Below, piece by piece: positions 45,980 to 56,700 of a DNA stretch of 64,000 bases. Location: NCBI RefSeq assembly GCF_014635825.1, contig NZ_BMDO01000011.1, positions 62,001 through 126,000 of the forward strand, read 5' to 3'. Origin of the DNA: Mucilaginibacter galii. GTDB lineage: Bacteria > Bacteroidota > Bacteroidia > Sphingobacteriales > Sphingobacteriaceae. Under the pieces are notes generated by a model, which was not told the origin of the DNA, did no database searches, and saw nothing but the letters and a program-made list of their open reading frames with translations. How positions within the stretch are numbered: the first letter of the stretch is position 1; every line of letters begins with the position of its first letter. Position numbers and translations under genes: made by a program.

Positions 45980-46332
45980 ATGAATAAGCTTTTTATTATT
46001 TTTCAGATGCTACTTTGTATCGCTTTTACAGCTCGTTCGCAAACGTACATTCCACAGTGGAGTGATAAACGAATGAAGGTAAAGAACGCAGTGCCTGTAT
46101 ACGTATATCCGTTTAGCAGGCAGCAGTTAAAACTACTCAATAGCCCGTTCAACGATGCTATGCACATTCAGGTTTAAAGGCCAATTGTATGGCGGCTGGG
46201 AAAATTTAGGATTGGCCGGGCAGCATTATCAAAGGCTAATACAATATCCTCCGATTTGAACCCGTTAAAATTACGGCTATACGCATGGAGGTTAAACTAC
46301 CTGCCAATAATTCTGCGGGCATACATGAGTGA
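45980..46332 (+). pseudogene. Relic of a DUF1680 (GH127/GH146-type) beta-L-arabinofuranosidase
   Basis: Three pieces in shifting frames. 45980-46177 encodes 65 residues: signal peptide (ending ARSQ), then VYPFSRQQLKLLNSPFNDAM, the usual start of DUF1680 glycosidases. The next frame begins RFKGQLYGGWENLGLAGQHY, matching the conserved YGxWExxGLxGH part found about 40 residues later in intact enzymes. A third piece, RFEPVKITAIRMEVKLP then NSAGIHE followed by TGA, looks like the far C-terminus, with a stop where Trp is usual. About 600 residues between are missing, so the gene is dead. The family cleaves beta-L-arabinofuranose, including the arabinose linked to hydroxyproline in extensin. Confidence 0.7.
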
Positions 46333-46392
46333 GCCATTAAATAAATTAGGTTACATACTAACCGCCTATCAACATAATATTCTTACTTATAC

Positions 46393-48177
46393 ATGAATTA
46401 TCAGGAAAAAATTGACGGCATACGCCAGGCTATGAAAAAAGATGGCGTAGATGCCTATCTTATCCCTTCATCAGATCCGCACATTAGTGAGTATGTGCCT
46501 GAGCGTTATAAGTGCCTGGCTTTTGCCTCAGGGTTTACCGGCTCGGCAGGCTGCTTACTCATTACGCAAACCGATGCACAGCTATGGGCCGATTTTAGAT
46601 ATTTTGTACAGGCCGAAGAACAACTGGCTGGCACCGGTTACGAACTGGTGAAACTGAAAGTACAACATGCCCCCGAATATATTGAATGGCTTGGCCAACA
46701 GTTTCCGGCAGGCAGTACCATAGGTTTCGATGCCAAGTTAATTTCCGTTCACCTGTGCGACCTGCTATTTGAACAACTGTCTTCAAAATCTTTCAAATTT
46801 CACGCGGCTGACTACCTTGACGCCTTATGGGAAAACCGCCCCGAGTTACCTACAGCTCCGGCTTTTTTAATTGATGCAGAACATACCGGCGCCACAGCCG
46901 CCCAAAAGCTGGCTGCCGTACGAGAGGGCATGGATAAACACTCGGCTACATATCACTTCATTTCGGCACTTGATGATGTAGCATGGTTATATAACCTGCG
47001 GGGTAACGATGTAAGCTACAACCCGGTGGTACTGGCATTTGCGCTGATTAGTGTCGATAAGGCAACGCTGTTTATAGCACCCGAAAAATTAAACGATACT
47101 GAAATTAGCACATTGCTGCAAAATGGTGTTGAAACCGCACCTTACCATGCTATTGGCCAAGCCCTTGCTGCCCTACCAGCCGGTGCCCGCATATTGCTCG
47201 ATCCTAAAAAAACGTCATACGGTACGTTTAAACACATTAGTGACACGGCAACTATTATCAGGAACAGCAACCCGAGCACGCTTCTTAAAGCCATTAAAAA
47301 CGAGGTGGAAATTGCCAATACTCGTTTAGCCATGATACAGGATGGTGTAGCCATGACCCGCTTTTTTAAGTGGATGGAAGAAAACATTGGCCAAATAAAT
47401 ATTACGGAACTTTCGGCAGCACAGCAACTGGAGGAGTTCAGGAAAGAACAGCCTGCATTTGCAGGTAAAAGCTTTAACAGCATTGCCGGTTACCGGGCAC
47501 ATGGAGCCTTGCCGCACTATTCTGCAACGCCCGAAAGCGACAGCACACTTGAGGCGAGCGGTTTATTCCTCGTTGACTCGGGCGGACAGTATAATTACGG
47601 CACTACCGATATTACTCGGATGTTAGCGCTCGGCAAACCAACCGATGAAGAGCGAACCGATTATACGCTGGTGCTTAAAGCCATGATAGATGGTTCTACC
47701 GCACGTTTTCCTAAAGGCACTTGTGGTTACCAGATAGATGCCATTACCCGCCAGCCGCTTTGGGAACATGCCATTAACTACGGCCACGGTACAGGTCACG
47801 GCGTGGGCTATTATTTAAACGTACACGAAGGCCCACAAGTACTGAACCCTACCAACGTTGCCATCCCTGTTGATTTGGGAATGATCACCTCTATCGAGCC
47901 CGGCATTTATCGTCCCGGTAAGCATGGGGTACGTATCGAAAACCTGATGCTTACCGTTAAAGATACTGTAAACGAGTTTGGTGAGTTTTACAAGTTTGAA
48001 ACCCTTACACTGGCATTAATAGACCCCACCCCTGTTAAAAAAGAGTTATTGGAACGCAAGCACCTGCAATGGTTAGACACCTATAACCGGATAGTGTTAG
48101 AAAAACTAAGTCCTCACTTAACCCCCGCTGAAATTCAGTGGCTTCAGCAAAAGTGTGACGCTTTTTCCATCGACTAA
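46393..48177 (+). CDS. Xaa-Pro aminopeptidase (M24B)
   Basis: 594 residues without a signal peptide, so cytosolic. Two creatinase-like N-terminal domains (about 1-155 and 160-310) precede the pita-bread catalytic domain (about 315-545), as in eukaryotic-type aminopeptidase P. All five metal ligands are visible: Asp395 (VDSGGQY), Asp406 (TTDITR), His469 (GHGTGHGVG), Glu502 (SIEPGIY) and Glu516 (RIENLML). A C-terminal extra domain follows. The enzyme removes the N-terminal residue from peptides with proline at position two, and so could help to break Pro/Hyp-rich peptides. It is 61 bp downstream of the dead glycosidase and has its own terminator. Confidence 0.95.
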   Translation: MNYQEKIDGIRQAMKKDGVDAYLIPSSDPHISEYVPERYKCLAFASGFTGSAGCLLITQTDAQLWADFRYFVQAEEQLAGTGYELVKLKVQHAPEYIEWLGQQFPAGSTIGFDAKLISVHLCDLLFEQLSSKSFKFHAADYLDALWENRPELPTAPAFLIDAEHTGATAAQKLAAVREGMDKHSATYHFISALDDVAWLYNLRGNDVSYNPVVLAFALISVDKATLFIAPEKLNDTEISTLLQNGVETAPYHAIGQALAALPAGARILLDPKKTSYGTFKHISDTATIIRNSNPSTLLKAIKNEVEIANTRLAMIQDGVAMTRFFKWMEENIGQINITELSAAQQLEEFRKEQPAFAGKSFNSIAGYRAHGALPHYSATPESDSTLEASGLFLVDSGGQYNYGTTDITRMLALGKPTDEERTDYTLVLKAMIDGSTARFPKGTCGYQIDAITRQPLWEHAINYGHGTGHGVGYYLNVHEGPQVLNPTNVAIPVDLGMITSIEPGIYRPGKHGVRIENLMLTVKDTVNEFGEFYKFETLTLALIDPTPVKKELLERKHLQWLDTYNRIVLEKLSPHLTPAEIQWLQQKCDAFSID

Positions 48178-48198
48178 GTCAGCAATTATTCTCTACAA

Positions 48199-48242
48199 AA
48201 AAGGCGCTGTCAACATCCCTCGAAATGTTGACAGCGCCTTTT
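48199..48242. terminator. Bidirectional terminator between the peptidase and GH2 genes
   Basis: Perfect 18-bp inverted repeat (48199-48216 with 48225-48242) with an 8-nt loop. A and T tails flank the stem on both sides, so it serves the plus-strand peptidase gene (stop 48177) and the minus-strand GH2 gene (stop 48265). Confidence 0.9.
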
Positions 48243-48264
48243 GTATTCAGCTGGTTTATGTTGG

Positions 48265-51200
48265 TTACTCAACCAATTTAATAACGTAGCTGTAAGAGTA
48301 CTTTTTATCAAGCAAACGATATTGTTTGTGAGGCAATGCACCCCAGCTATCATCACCGCCAACACCACGTTGTGCAAGGTCAATGTTCAGGTACACATCA
48401 TTACTAAAACGCACATCGGTAGGGTGTTGCTGCTTTTTGCTTAAGCCAGGGTCAAGTGCTTCAGTGCTTACATTTAAGGCACTAAAGTTAATAGGCTGTA
48501 CACCTTCAATACGAATGCCCTTACCTTCGGCACTGGTAAGATTTAGCCAGCGCACCTCGGTTTTATTACCACTTTCCTGAGGCCGTATATAACCTCTGAA
48601 GTATTGGTTTTCTACCTTATCGTTATAAACACCCATATAGGCGGCCGTATTACGGTCACTATAGTTTTCCCACGGGCCACGGCCGTAGTACGACAGGTTT
48701 CCGTAATTGCCCGACAATTGCACACGCATGCCAAAGCGCGGCATTTCTGGTAAATCGCGGCCGGTCATATCAATTGAAGAGGTCACTTTAATTGATCCGT
48801 CGTTTTGAATTAAATACTCTATAGTATAAGGCACGCCAATACCCGAAAGTTCGTACTCCACTTTCACCGGTACACCGTTAGCTGTTTGATCGCCGGCTGT
48901 TACACGCTTTACTATGCGGTTAATGTGTGCATTACGCCAAATGCCCATGTTTTGCGGCATTCCGTTACCGAAATCATTATCAGTTGGTGCGCGCCAAAAA
49001 TAAGGCTCAGGAAACTGCCTCATTACCGGCCTTCCGCCGTTGGTATATTTAGTAATACGCCCTTGCTTCAAATCAACCTCGCCGCTAACAGCTCCTGATG
49101 TGAAAGCCAGTTTATCGGCATCCTTAGTTACCTTTAAAGTACCTGCCGGATTAGCCACGGCAAAATAATCGCCGGCGTATTTGAATTGCTCGGTCGCAAT
49201 TTCGTGGCCTGCAGGCAGCATTTCGGTAGACGTTTTGGTCAAAGCTTTTACAACAAGATAATATTCACTGCCCGCTACCGATTTAAACATCGGTAATTTC
49301 AGATTGACATCTTTTTGCTGGTGCGGAGCAAGGCTTACTTCAAATGGGGCCTCCTTTACCTTTTCGCCATTACGATAAAGTTCCCATTTAAAGGCGTAGT
49401 TGTTAAGGTTAGTAAAATCGAATTCGTTCTTTACGTTAATTACACCTGTGCCTGCATTTTTCGTGGTAAATATTACATTTTGGTATACCTTTTTAACCTC
49501 ATGCAAACCAGGGTGCGGTGTACGGTCGGCAGATACCAATCCGTTCGCACAAAAATTTTCATCATTTTGAAGTTTATAGCCGCCAAGGTCACCGCCATAG
49601 GCCCAAAACACATCACCATTACTGGCTTTGGTCTTCATACCCTGGTCTACCCAATCCCATATAAAGCCACCCTGCATGTGCTTGCTGGCTTTAATAATAT
49701 CCCAGTACTCCTGAAAATTTCCGGAACTGTTACCCATAGCATGCGCATATTCGCACATAATATAAGGCCTTGTTTTATCGGTAGCATTGGCATAGTTCGT
49801 CATAGAACCTACACGGGGGTACATTGGGCAAACAATATCGGTATTAGGATTTTCGCCGGCTTGTTCAAACTGTACCATGCGCGTATTGTCGCGGTTTTTA
49901 ATCCACTTGTAGGTTTCGTGAAATACCGGGCCATTACCGCACTCGTTACCTAACGACCATATAATTACCGATGGATGGTTTTTATCGCGCTCAACCAAAC
50001 GAATAGTACGGTCAATATGAGCCGGAGCCCATTCGGGCAGGTAAGCCGGATGCTTGGATTTATCAAAACCGCCCTGAAACTCTGCTCCCATCCCATGCGT
50101 TTCTATATTGGCCTCATCAACCAGGTATAAACCATACTGGTCGCACAGTTTATACCAAAGCGGATCATTAGGGTAATGGCTGGTGCGTACGGCATTTATA
50201 TTAAACGATTTCATCAGTTTAATATCTTTTAGCATCATTTCCTTTACCGGCACATGCCCTTCCACATCATCATGCTCGTGGCGGTTAACACCTTTTACCA
50301 GTATGGGCACACCATTAACCATTAACTGGGCATTTTTAATTTCCACCTTGCGGAAACCTATTTTGGTACCGGTATAGTTTAACACTACACCTTTTGCATC
50401 TTTCAAAGTAATAATGCAATCGTACAAATTGGGGGCTTCGCCACTCCACTTTAGCGGATTGTTTACTGTACCGCTAAAATGAACCGTTTGCATGCTATCG
50501 GCACCCAAGGTAACGGGCACCTGCTTGCTATAAACGGCTTTACCTGCCTTATCCTGCACAGCTACCGATAGCATGGCTGCTTTAGAGGCGTTACCTGCAA
50601 ACTGGCGCAAATCAACATCGGCGGTAAACAAACCATTGGTGTAAGCGGCATCTAAATCGGCCTTTACAAAAAAGTCCCACACGGTTAATTTAGGTAGGGC
50701 ATATAAAAACACATCGCGCTCTATACCGCTAATGCGCCAAAAATCCTGATCTTCCAGGTAGCTGCCACTGTGCCAGCGAAACACCTGCACAGCCAGCAAA
50801 TTTTGCCCTTTATTTAAGTACTTGGTTACATTGAATTCGGCCGGCGATTTTGAGGCTTTAGTCATGCCCACCTTTTTGCCGTTTACATATACAAATGCGC
50901 AACCTGTAATAGAACCAAATTGTAATATTACTTCTTTACCATCCCAGTTGGCCGGCACGGTAAATGTTCTGCGATAGGTACCAACAGGGTTATTTTCGCC
51001 AACAAAAGGTGGATTTCTGGGAAAGGGATAGGTAACATTGGTATAAATAGGAGTACCAAAGCCTTTCATTTCCCAATTTGAGGGCACTGCAATATCATTC
51101 CATTGCTTATCGTCCAGGTCGGTACGGTAAAAATCGGTTACTCGGTTAGCATATTTATCTACATACACAAACTTCCATTTCCCGTTTAACGACTGATGCC

Positions 51201-51381
51201 AGGGAGATTTACTGTAATCATCCTTTTTAACATCCTGTTCGTTATTAAACAGCATAAAGGTTGCATGCGGCTTTTCCTTATTCTGATCAACCAATTTTGG
51301 ATTTTCCCAGTCGTTTACTGCCGTTTGAGCAAACGCTATCTGGCTAATCAGTAATAGCAGCAGGTAATAATGTTTCTTCAT
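48265..51381 (-). CDS. GH2 beta-galactosidase, exported
   Basis: 1038 residues with a signal peptide (AFAQ, residue 19). LacZ-type layout: sugar-binding jelly roll (about 35-230), immunoglobulin-like domain (240-345), TIM barrel (350-640), second Ig-like domain and the large C-terminal beta-galactosidase small-chain domain (from about 760). Acid/base Glu480 lies in WSLGNECGNG and nucleophile Glu544 in MCEYAHAMGN. The enzyme releases terminal beta-D-galactose. It is the last gene of the second PUL, 84 bp after the S9 peptidase, and is similar to the GH2 at 53741. Confidence 0.96.
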   Translation of the reverse strand: MKKHYYLLLLLISQIAFAQTAVNDWENPKLVDQNKEKPHATFMLFNNEQDVKKDDYSKSPWHQSLNGKWKFVYVDKYANRVTDFYRTDLDDKQWNDIAVPSNWEMKGFGTPIYTNVTYPFPRNPPFVGENNPVGTYRRTFTVPANWDGKEVILQFGSITGCAFVYVNGKKVGMTKASKSPAEFNVTKYLNKGQNLLAVQVFRWHSGSYLEDQDFWRISGIERDVFLYALPKLTVWDFFVKADLDAAYTNGLFTADVDLRQFAGNASKAAMLSVAVQDKAGKAVYSKQVPVTLGADSMQTVHFSGTVNNPLKWSGEAPNLYDCIITLKDAKGVVLNYTGTKIGFRKVEIKNAQLMVNGVPILVKGVNRHEHDDVEGHVPVKEMMLKDIKLMKSFNINAVRTSHYPNDPLWYKLCDQYGLYLVDEANIETHGMGAEFQGGFDKSKHPAYLPEWAPAHIDRTIRLVERDKNHPSVIIWSLGNECGNGPVFHETYKWIKNRDNTRMVQFEQAGENPNTDIVCPMYPRVGSMTNYANATDKTRPYIMCEYAHAMGNSSGNFQEYWDIIKASKHMQGGFIWDWVDQGMKTKASNGDVFWAYGGDLGGYKLQNDENFCANGLVSADRTPHPGLHEVKKVYQNVIFTTKNAGTGVINVKNEFDFTNLNNYAFKWELYRNGEKVKEAPFEVSLAPHQQKDVNLKLPMFKSVAGSEYYLVVKALTKTSTEMLPAGHEIATEQFKYAGDYFAVANPAGTLKVTKDADKLAFTSGAVSGEVDLKQGRITKYTNGGRPVMRQFPEPYFWRAPTDNDFGNGMPQNMGIWRNAHINRIVKRVTAGDQTANGVPVKVEYELSGIGVPYTIEYLIQNDGSIKVTSSIDMTGRDLPEMPRFGMRVQLSGNYGNLSYYGRGPWENYSDRNTAAYMGVYNDKVENQYFRGYIRPQESGNKTEVRWLNLTSAEGKGIRIEGVQPINFSALNVSTEALDPGLSKKQQHPTDVRFSNDVYLNIDLAQRGVGGDDSWGALPHKQYRLLDKKYSYSYVIKLVE

Positions 51382-51465
51382 AGGAGGATATTAATTAGTG
51401 TTAGGCCAGGTTATAGCAGCCTTGACACCCTTGGTGGTTTATAAAACTCAGTTTGACAATTATAA

Positions 51466-53733
51466 CTATAAATTTCTATTTGGAGGGTCTATCAGCATCA
51501 AATGCTTTACGAAAAAATCACGTAGCTTTCTCCTGCCATACGGTCCGCCATCGCTGTGCCCCATTCCGGGCACGGTAAGCAGGTCAAAATCTTTATTGGC
51601 TTTAATAAGCGCGTCTACCACGCGGTAGGTAGATTCGGGCGGCACATTGGTATCGGCCTCGCCAACGATGAGCAGCAAGTGACCTTTTAGCTTATGAGCA
51701 TTGGTTACGTTTGATTGTTCGGCGTAGTGAGGCCCTACCGGGTATCCCATCCATTGCTCATTCCACCATTGCTTATCTACCCGGTTATCATGGCAACCAC
51801 AGGCCGAAACAGCACAATTATAAAATTCTGGATGAAATAATAAGGCTCCTGTTGAATTTTGCCCTCCGGCCGATGTACCGAAGATGCCTACCCGCGTCGT
51901 ATCCAGATAGCTGTACTTTTTAGCCAGGGCTTTGATCCACAAAATGCGGTCGGGCAGCCCGGCATCGGCCAGGTTTTTCCAGCATACATCATGAAAAGCT
52001 TTTGAACGGTTGGCCGTTCCCATACCATCGAGCATTACTACCATAAAACCCAGTTCGGCTATACTTTGCATCTCGCTCCAAGCCCGGAAACTTTTGGGCA
52101 CAAACGAATCTTGCGGACCAGCATAAATGTATTCGATAACCGGGTAGCTTTTCTGCACATCAAAAGTAGACGGGCGGCAAAGTATACCCCAGCAATCGGT
52201 AACGCCATCGCGCGCCTTGGCTATAAATACTTCGGGCAGCTTAATACCCGTGGCCATAAGTTTGCTAATATCGGCCTGCTCCAGGTCCATTATCTTTTTG
52301 CCGGTTTGTGTAAAACGCAGTTCTGTAATAGGGGCAGTGTTAATGGTGGAATAAGTATCGGTAAAGTATTTTTTATTGGGTGAGAAAGTAACCTGGTGAT
52401 TGCCCGCTGCCGGGGTTAGACTAACCAGGTTTTTGCCATTAAATCCAATGCGGTAGTAGTGAACAAAGTAAGGGTCTTCTACCTTATTCATTCCGCTTGC
52501 TGTAAACCAAACTTCACGTTTTACAGCATCAATGCTATCAATACTTCTAACCACCCAATTGCCGGAGGTAATAGCATTCTTTATTTTACCAGCCTTGGTA
52601 TCTACTAAATATAAATGCCGCCAGCCATTTTTTTCCGACGACCAGATAATTTCGTTGGTGGCGGGCAAGTGTTTCATGTAAATACGCTGCTCGTAAATAA
52701 AAGTATTGGTTTTCTCTTCTATCAGCGTGCGAGCTGTGCCGGTTTGGGCATCAACCTCAATAATACGGTAGCGCTGGTGCCCACGATCGGCCTTCTCGTA
52801 AATAAAGTGCCTGCCATCGCTTTCCCAGTTTTGGGTGGGTATGCCCAAAAAGTCAATCTTTTCTTCCTGTACCTTTTGCCCTGTGAGGGTAACCATATTG
52901 AAAGTGTACATTTCATAAGCGGTAAACTCATCGCCGGGCTGTGCGTACTCTTGCGAGCGTAATTCGCCGCGCGTGGTATTGGGCAACGAGGTTAAAATAT
53001 GATAAACCTTTTTTATCTCACGCGGATCGGTATGATAGCCGGTTAAGTAATGACCATTAGGCGCCCACTGTAACTCACCGAATGGTTTTTCTTTGGTACC
53101 TGCTGTAGTTAGCTTAACAGGCACTCCGCCATTTACCGGCCGTACATGAACGTTAAAATCTTTGATGAAAGCTACCCATTTTTTATCGGGCGATATACTG
53201 TCGCGCCTGCGCCAGCGATAAGGCTGTTGGTTATTAGCCCAGGATGAGGTTTTAGCAACCGTGTAATTTATGAGGTTAGCTGTATAAAAGTTGTTTTTAT
53301 ACTTAAACTGCAAACCGGCACCATCAGCCTCCCATTTTAAATCATACAAAACCAGCCTGTCTTTCGATACGGCGGAACCGGTGACTTTACCCAATGCAGA
53401 GGCCAGCTTTTCGTTATCGAAAGCCGGTTGGCGAGTGCCTTGCTCGGCATTAATGTACACGTATTGCGCCAGGCTATCTTTGGATATAATGTTGCGATAA
53501 ATAAACCCTTTGCCATCGGGTTTCCATACAGGCGAAACTGTCGCCTTAAATACCGTACCCTTCACGGCCGAATCCGTTAACGAGGCGTGACTGTAATTTT
53601 TCAGCATTTCATCGCGCGATGGATAATAAGCCGTTACCTTATTTTGCTGTGCCCAGGCCAGCTTACCAAAGAGGCAGAGTAAAGTCAGCATAGATAGAAA
53701 CACAGCACGGCTATTTTTACAATAACTTTTCAT
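51466..53733 (-). CDS. S9-family (DPP IV-type) serine peptidase, exported
   Basis: 755 residues with a signal peptide (LAWAQ, residue 29). N-terminal beta-propeller (about 50-480, DPP IV type) and alpha/beta-hydrolase catalytic domain (about 500-750) with Ser621 (GTSAGGQ), Asp694 (GEADTNV) and His726 (GMGHSDGG). Related enzymes remove Xaa-Pro dipeptides from peptide N-termini, and some accept Xaa-Hyp. The gene is in the middle of a glycan PUL, 7 bp after one GH2 gene and followed by another, so it likely acts on the protein part of the same substrate. GTSAGGQ differs from the GWSYGGY of classical DPP IV; a relative with a different specificity is possible. Confidence 0.85.
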   Translation of the reverse strand: MKSYCKNSRAVFLSMLTLLCLFGKLAWAQQNKVTAYYPSRDEMLKNYSHASLTDSAVKGTVFKATVSPVWKPDGKGFIYRNIISKDSLAQYVYINAEQGTRQPAFDNEKLASALGKVTGSAVSKDRLVLYDLKWEADGAGLQFKYKNNFYTANLINYTVAKTSSWANNQQPYRWRRRDSISPDKKWVAFIKDFNVHVRPVNGGVPVKLTTAGTKEKPFGELQWAPNGHYLTGYHTDPREIKKVYHILTSLPNTTRGELRSQEYAQPGDEFTAYEMYTFNMVTLTGQKVQEEKIDFLGIPTQNWESDGRHFIYEKADRGHQRYRIIEVDAQTGTARTLIEEKTNTFIYEQRIYMKHLPATNEIIWSSEKNGWRHLYLVDTKAGKIKNAITSGNWVVRSIDSIDAVKREVWFTASGMNKVEDPYFVHYYRIGFNGKNLVSLTPAAGNHQVTFSPNKKYFTDTYSTINTAPITELRFTQTGKKIMDLEQADISKLMATGIKLPEVFIAKARDGVTDCWGILCRPSTFDVQKSYPVIEYIYAGPQDSFVPKSFRAWSEMQSIAELGFMVVMLDGMGTANRSKAFHDVCWKNLADAGLPDRILWIKALAKKYSYLDTTRVGIFGTSAGGQNSTGALLFHPEFYNCAVSACGCHDNRVDKQWWNEQWMGYPVGPHYAEQSNVTNAHKLKGHLLLIVGEADTNVPPESTYRVVDALIKANKDFDLLTVPGMGHSDGGPYGRRKLRDFFVKHLMLIDPPNRNL

Positions 53734-53740
53734 ACTTAAA

Positions 53741-56700
53741 TTAAAGCGGTTTGATCAGGAAACTGAATTCATAATTGGTGTAGGGTAACTGGTACTGCGC
53801 CATGGGCCTCGAACGCCAGCTATCAATACCACCTACACCCATTTGCTTTAAATCGATGTTCCACTGCGTTTGAGGTCGCTTAACCAAATCGGCCGCATGC
53901 CGTTGATGCCGCTTTTCACCATCATCCAAATCACTGTCAAAGTAATGCAGCGCACTAACACTTAAAGGAACGTTAGACATTACCTGTAAACACCTGCCTT
54001 TACTATTAACTACTTTATACCAGCGCACGTCGGTTTTATTACCGGTTTCTTGCGGGGTTACGTATGGAAAGTATTGCGCATCTACCGTTTGTTTGTATAA
54101 GCCTACGTTGGCGCTAAAATTACGGTCCTGATAGTTTTCTTGCGGACCGCGGCCATAATATTCTACTGTGTTGAAACCCTGCGGTAGAATCCATTGCATA
54201 CCAAAACGTGGCAACATCTCTACCTTCTTAGACGTGTCGGTAACGGTTAGCTTTTGCCGGGTTAACAATTCGCCCTTTGAGTTGAGGGTATATTCTAAAG
54301 ATAACCTGGCAAATACATCAGGTAAATCGTATTCGGCTTTTATAACCGCCACATTGTTTTCAATTGCTGAAGACAAGCTTTTTAATACCGGTTTTTCTGT
54401 GGTGGTTTTCCATGCTTTAAGTTTAGTTTGCAGGCTTGCACCAAAGTCGTTATCGTTAGGAGCCCTCCAAAAGTTAGGTTTAAAGGCTGTTTTGGCATCT
54501 AAATACTGCTGCTTGTTAACTGCGTAATGAGTTAAGAAACCGGTTGCCTGATCAAAGGCTACATTTACAGTTGGCGAACTAATGGTAAGCAAACCGTTAT
54601 CTTCATTTTTAGTTAAAGTCGATTGCCCTTTTACAGCGATGTTGTTTTTATACGTACCGCCCAGGCTTAACTGCTCTACCGCAATTTCGTAACCGGCAGG
54701 TACCAAAGGCTGGGCCTGTCTGGTTCTGAAAGAAAGGTTTAAAAAGGCTTCGCCTAAAGCCAGCTTTTTTATAGGCAGTATAAACGAGGCCTTTTGCTGA
54801 GGGCTTACGTTTACATTAGGTAAGCTACCCTGTTGCACCTTTTTGCCGTTAACCACTACTTCCCAATCTAATTTCACATTGCTTAGGTCGGTGAAAAACT
54901 TTTCGTTATAAATTTGCAGCGTATTGCCACTGCTAAGCGTGGTATGAATATCCTGGTAAACCTTCTTCATTTCCCAGGCATGCGGGTAAGGGGTACGGTT
55001 AGCGTAAAAAATACCCTTGGCGGCATAGTTCCAATCGGTAATGGCTTCCTTAGGTTCGTAATCGCCGCCGTAAGTGTACACGGTATCGCCTTTGGCATTT
55101 ACACGCTGAAAGCACTGATCAACAAAATCCCATATAAAACCACCCTGAAAGTGCTTTTTGTTACCACGTATAACCTCCCAGTAATCGGTAAAATTACCCA
55201 GCGAGTTACCCATGGCATGCGCATACTCGCACATGATGAACGGGCGCTTAGGATCAGGGTTATTTTTTACATAAGCCAGCATACCGGCCGGCGACGGGTA
55301 CATAGGGTCGATGATGTCTGAATCCCACTCCCAGATAAAGTTTTTATAATCGGCCACGGCACGCTCATACTGTATAGGGCGGCTGGGGTCGCGTTGTTTC
55401 ATCCAAAGGTAACACGAGTAAAAGTTGTAGCCGTTGCCTGCCTCGTTACCCATACTCCATATTACAATAGATGCATGGTTTTTATCGCGCTCAATCATGC
55501 GCTGTACGCGCTTTAAGTGCGCCTGCATCCAGGTGGGCCGGTTGGCCATGGTTTGGGTAATATCGTAACCCATACCGTGCGATTCGATATTGGCCTCACC
55601 TACTACATAAATTCCGTACTGGTCGCACAGGTCTAACCAGGTTTCGCTGTTAGGGTAATGGCTGGTACGTACCGAGTTGATATTAAATTTCTTCATCAGC
55701 TGAATATCTTTCAGCATGGCTTCGCGGGTAATGGTTTGCCCGGTTACCGGGTCAGTTTCATGACGGTTAACCCCCTTAATAATTACCGGTTTACCGTTTA
55801 CTAAAAACAGCCCGTTCTTAATTTCAATTTTACGGAAACCTACTTTTTGACGAATTACTTCTAACACTTCGCCTTTGGCATTGCGCAACCGTATAACGGC
55901 ATCGTACAAATTAGGCGTTTCACCGGTCCATAGCTTGGGAGCGGCAACCGGCATGGCAAATGAAATGCTTGCCGAAGTATCAAGCTTTACAGTGCGTGAA
56001 GTGATTAAACGGGTACTATCTTTCAGCTCTATTTCGGCTGTTAGCGGCGCTGATGGCTTTTGGTTGAGTGTTAGCGTTGTTTTAAGGGTAGCATTTTTAT
56101 AGAGGCTGTCCAGATCGGGAATCAGTTCTATATCGTATAAATGAACAGGATTGCGGGCAACCAGGTAACAATCGCGTGTAATACCGCTCAACCGCCACAT
56201 ATCCTGGTCTTCAATATAATTGGCATCGCACCAGCGCATTACACGCATTACAATCAGGTTTTTACCTTTGCTTAAGTAAGGCGACAGGTTGAACTCGGAA
56301 GGTAGCTTACTGTCTTCGCCATAACCTACGTACTTACCGTTTACCCAAACAGTTAAATTTGATTTTGCTGCGCCTACGTGTAATATCACTTCTTTACCGT
56401 CCCAGCTTTCAGGGATGGTTATCTGCCGGCGATAAATACCGGTATTGTTTACCTGCATGGGCACAAACGGCGGATTAGGCGTTTGCTTGGGCATAAGGTA
56501 GGTAAACTCAAAACCCGAGGTAGTATATATAGGAAACCCGTAACCATTCATTTCCCAGTTACCGGGTACGCTGAAATTTTTCCAGCCGGCATCATTAAAA
56601 GAAGATACCTCGAAGTTTGCAGGCAAGCCGGCTGGCGACTCGGCCCAGAAAAACTTCCAGTTACCGTTAAGGCTTTGGTAATTAACCGATTGCTTCCAGG

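Noticed and set aside
49315..49953. 212-codon open frame on the plus strand inside the GH2 gene
   Set aside because: It is fully antisense to a well-supported GH2 gene, has no recognisable domain and its composition mirrors the opposite coding strand.
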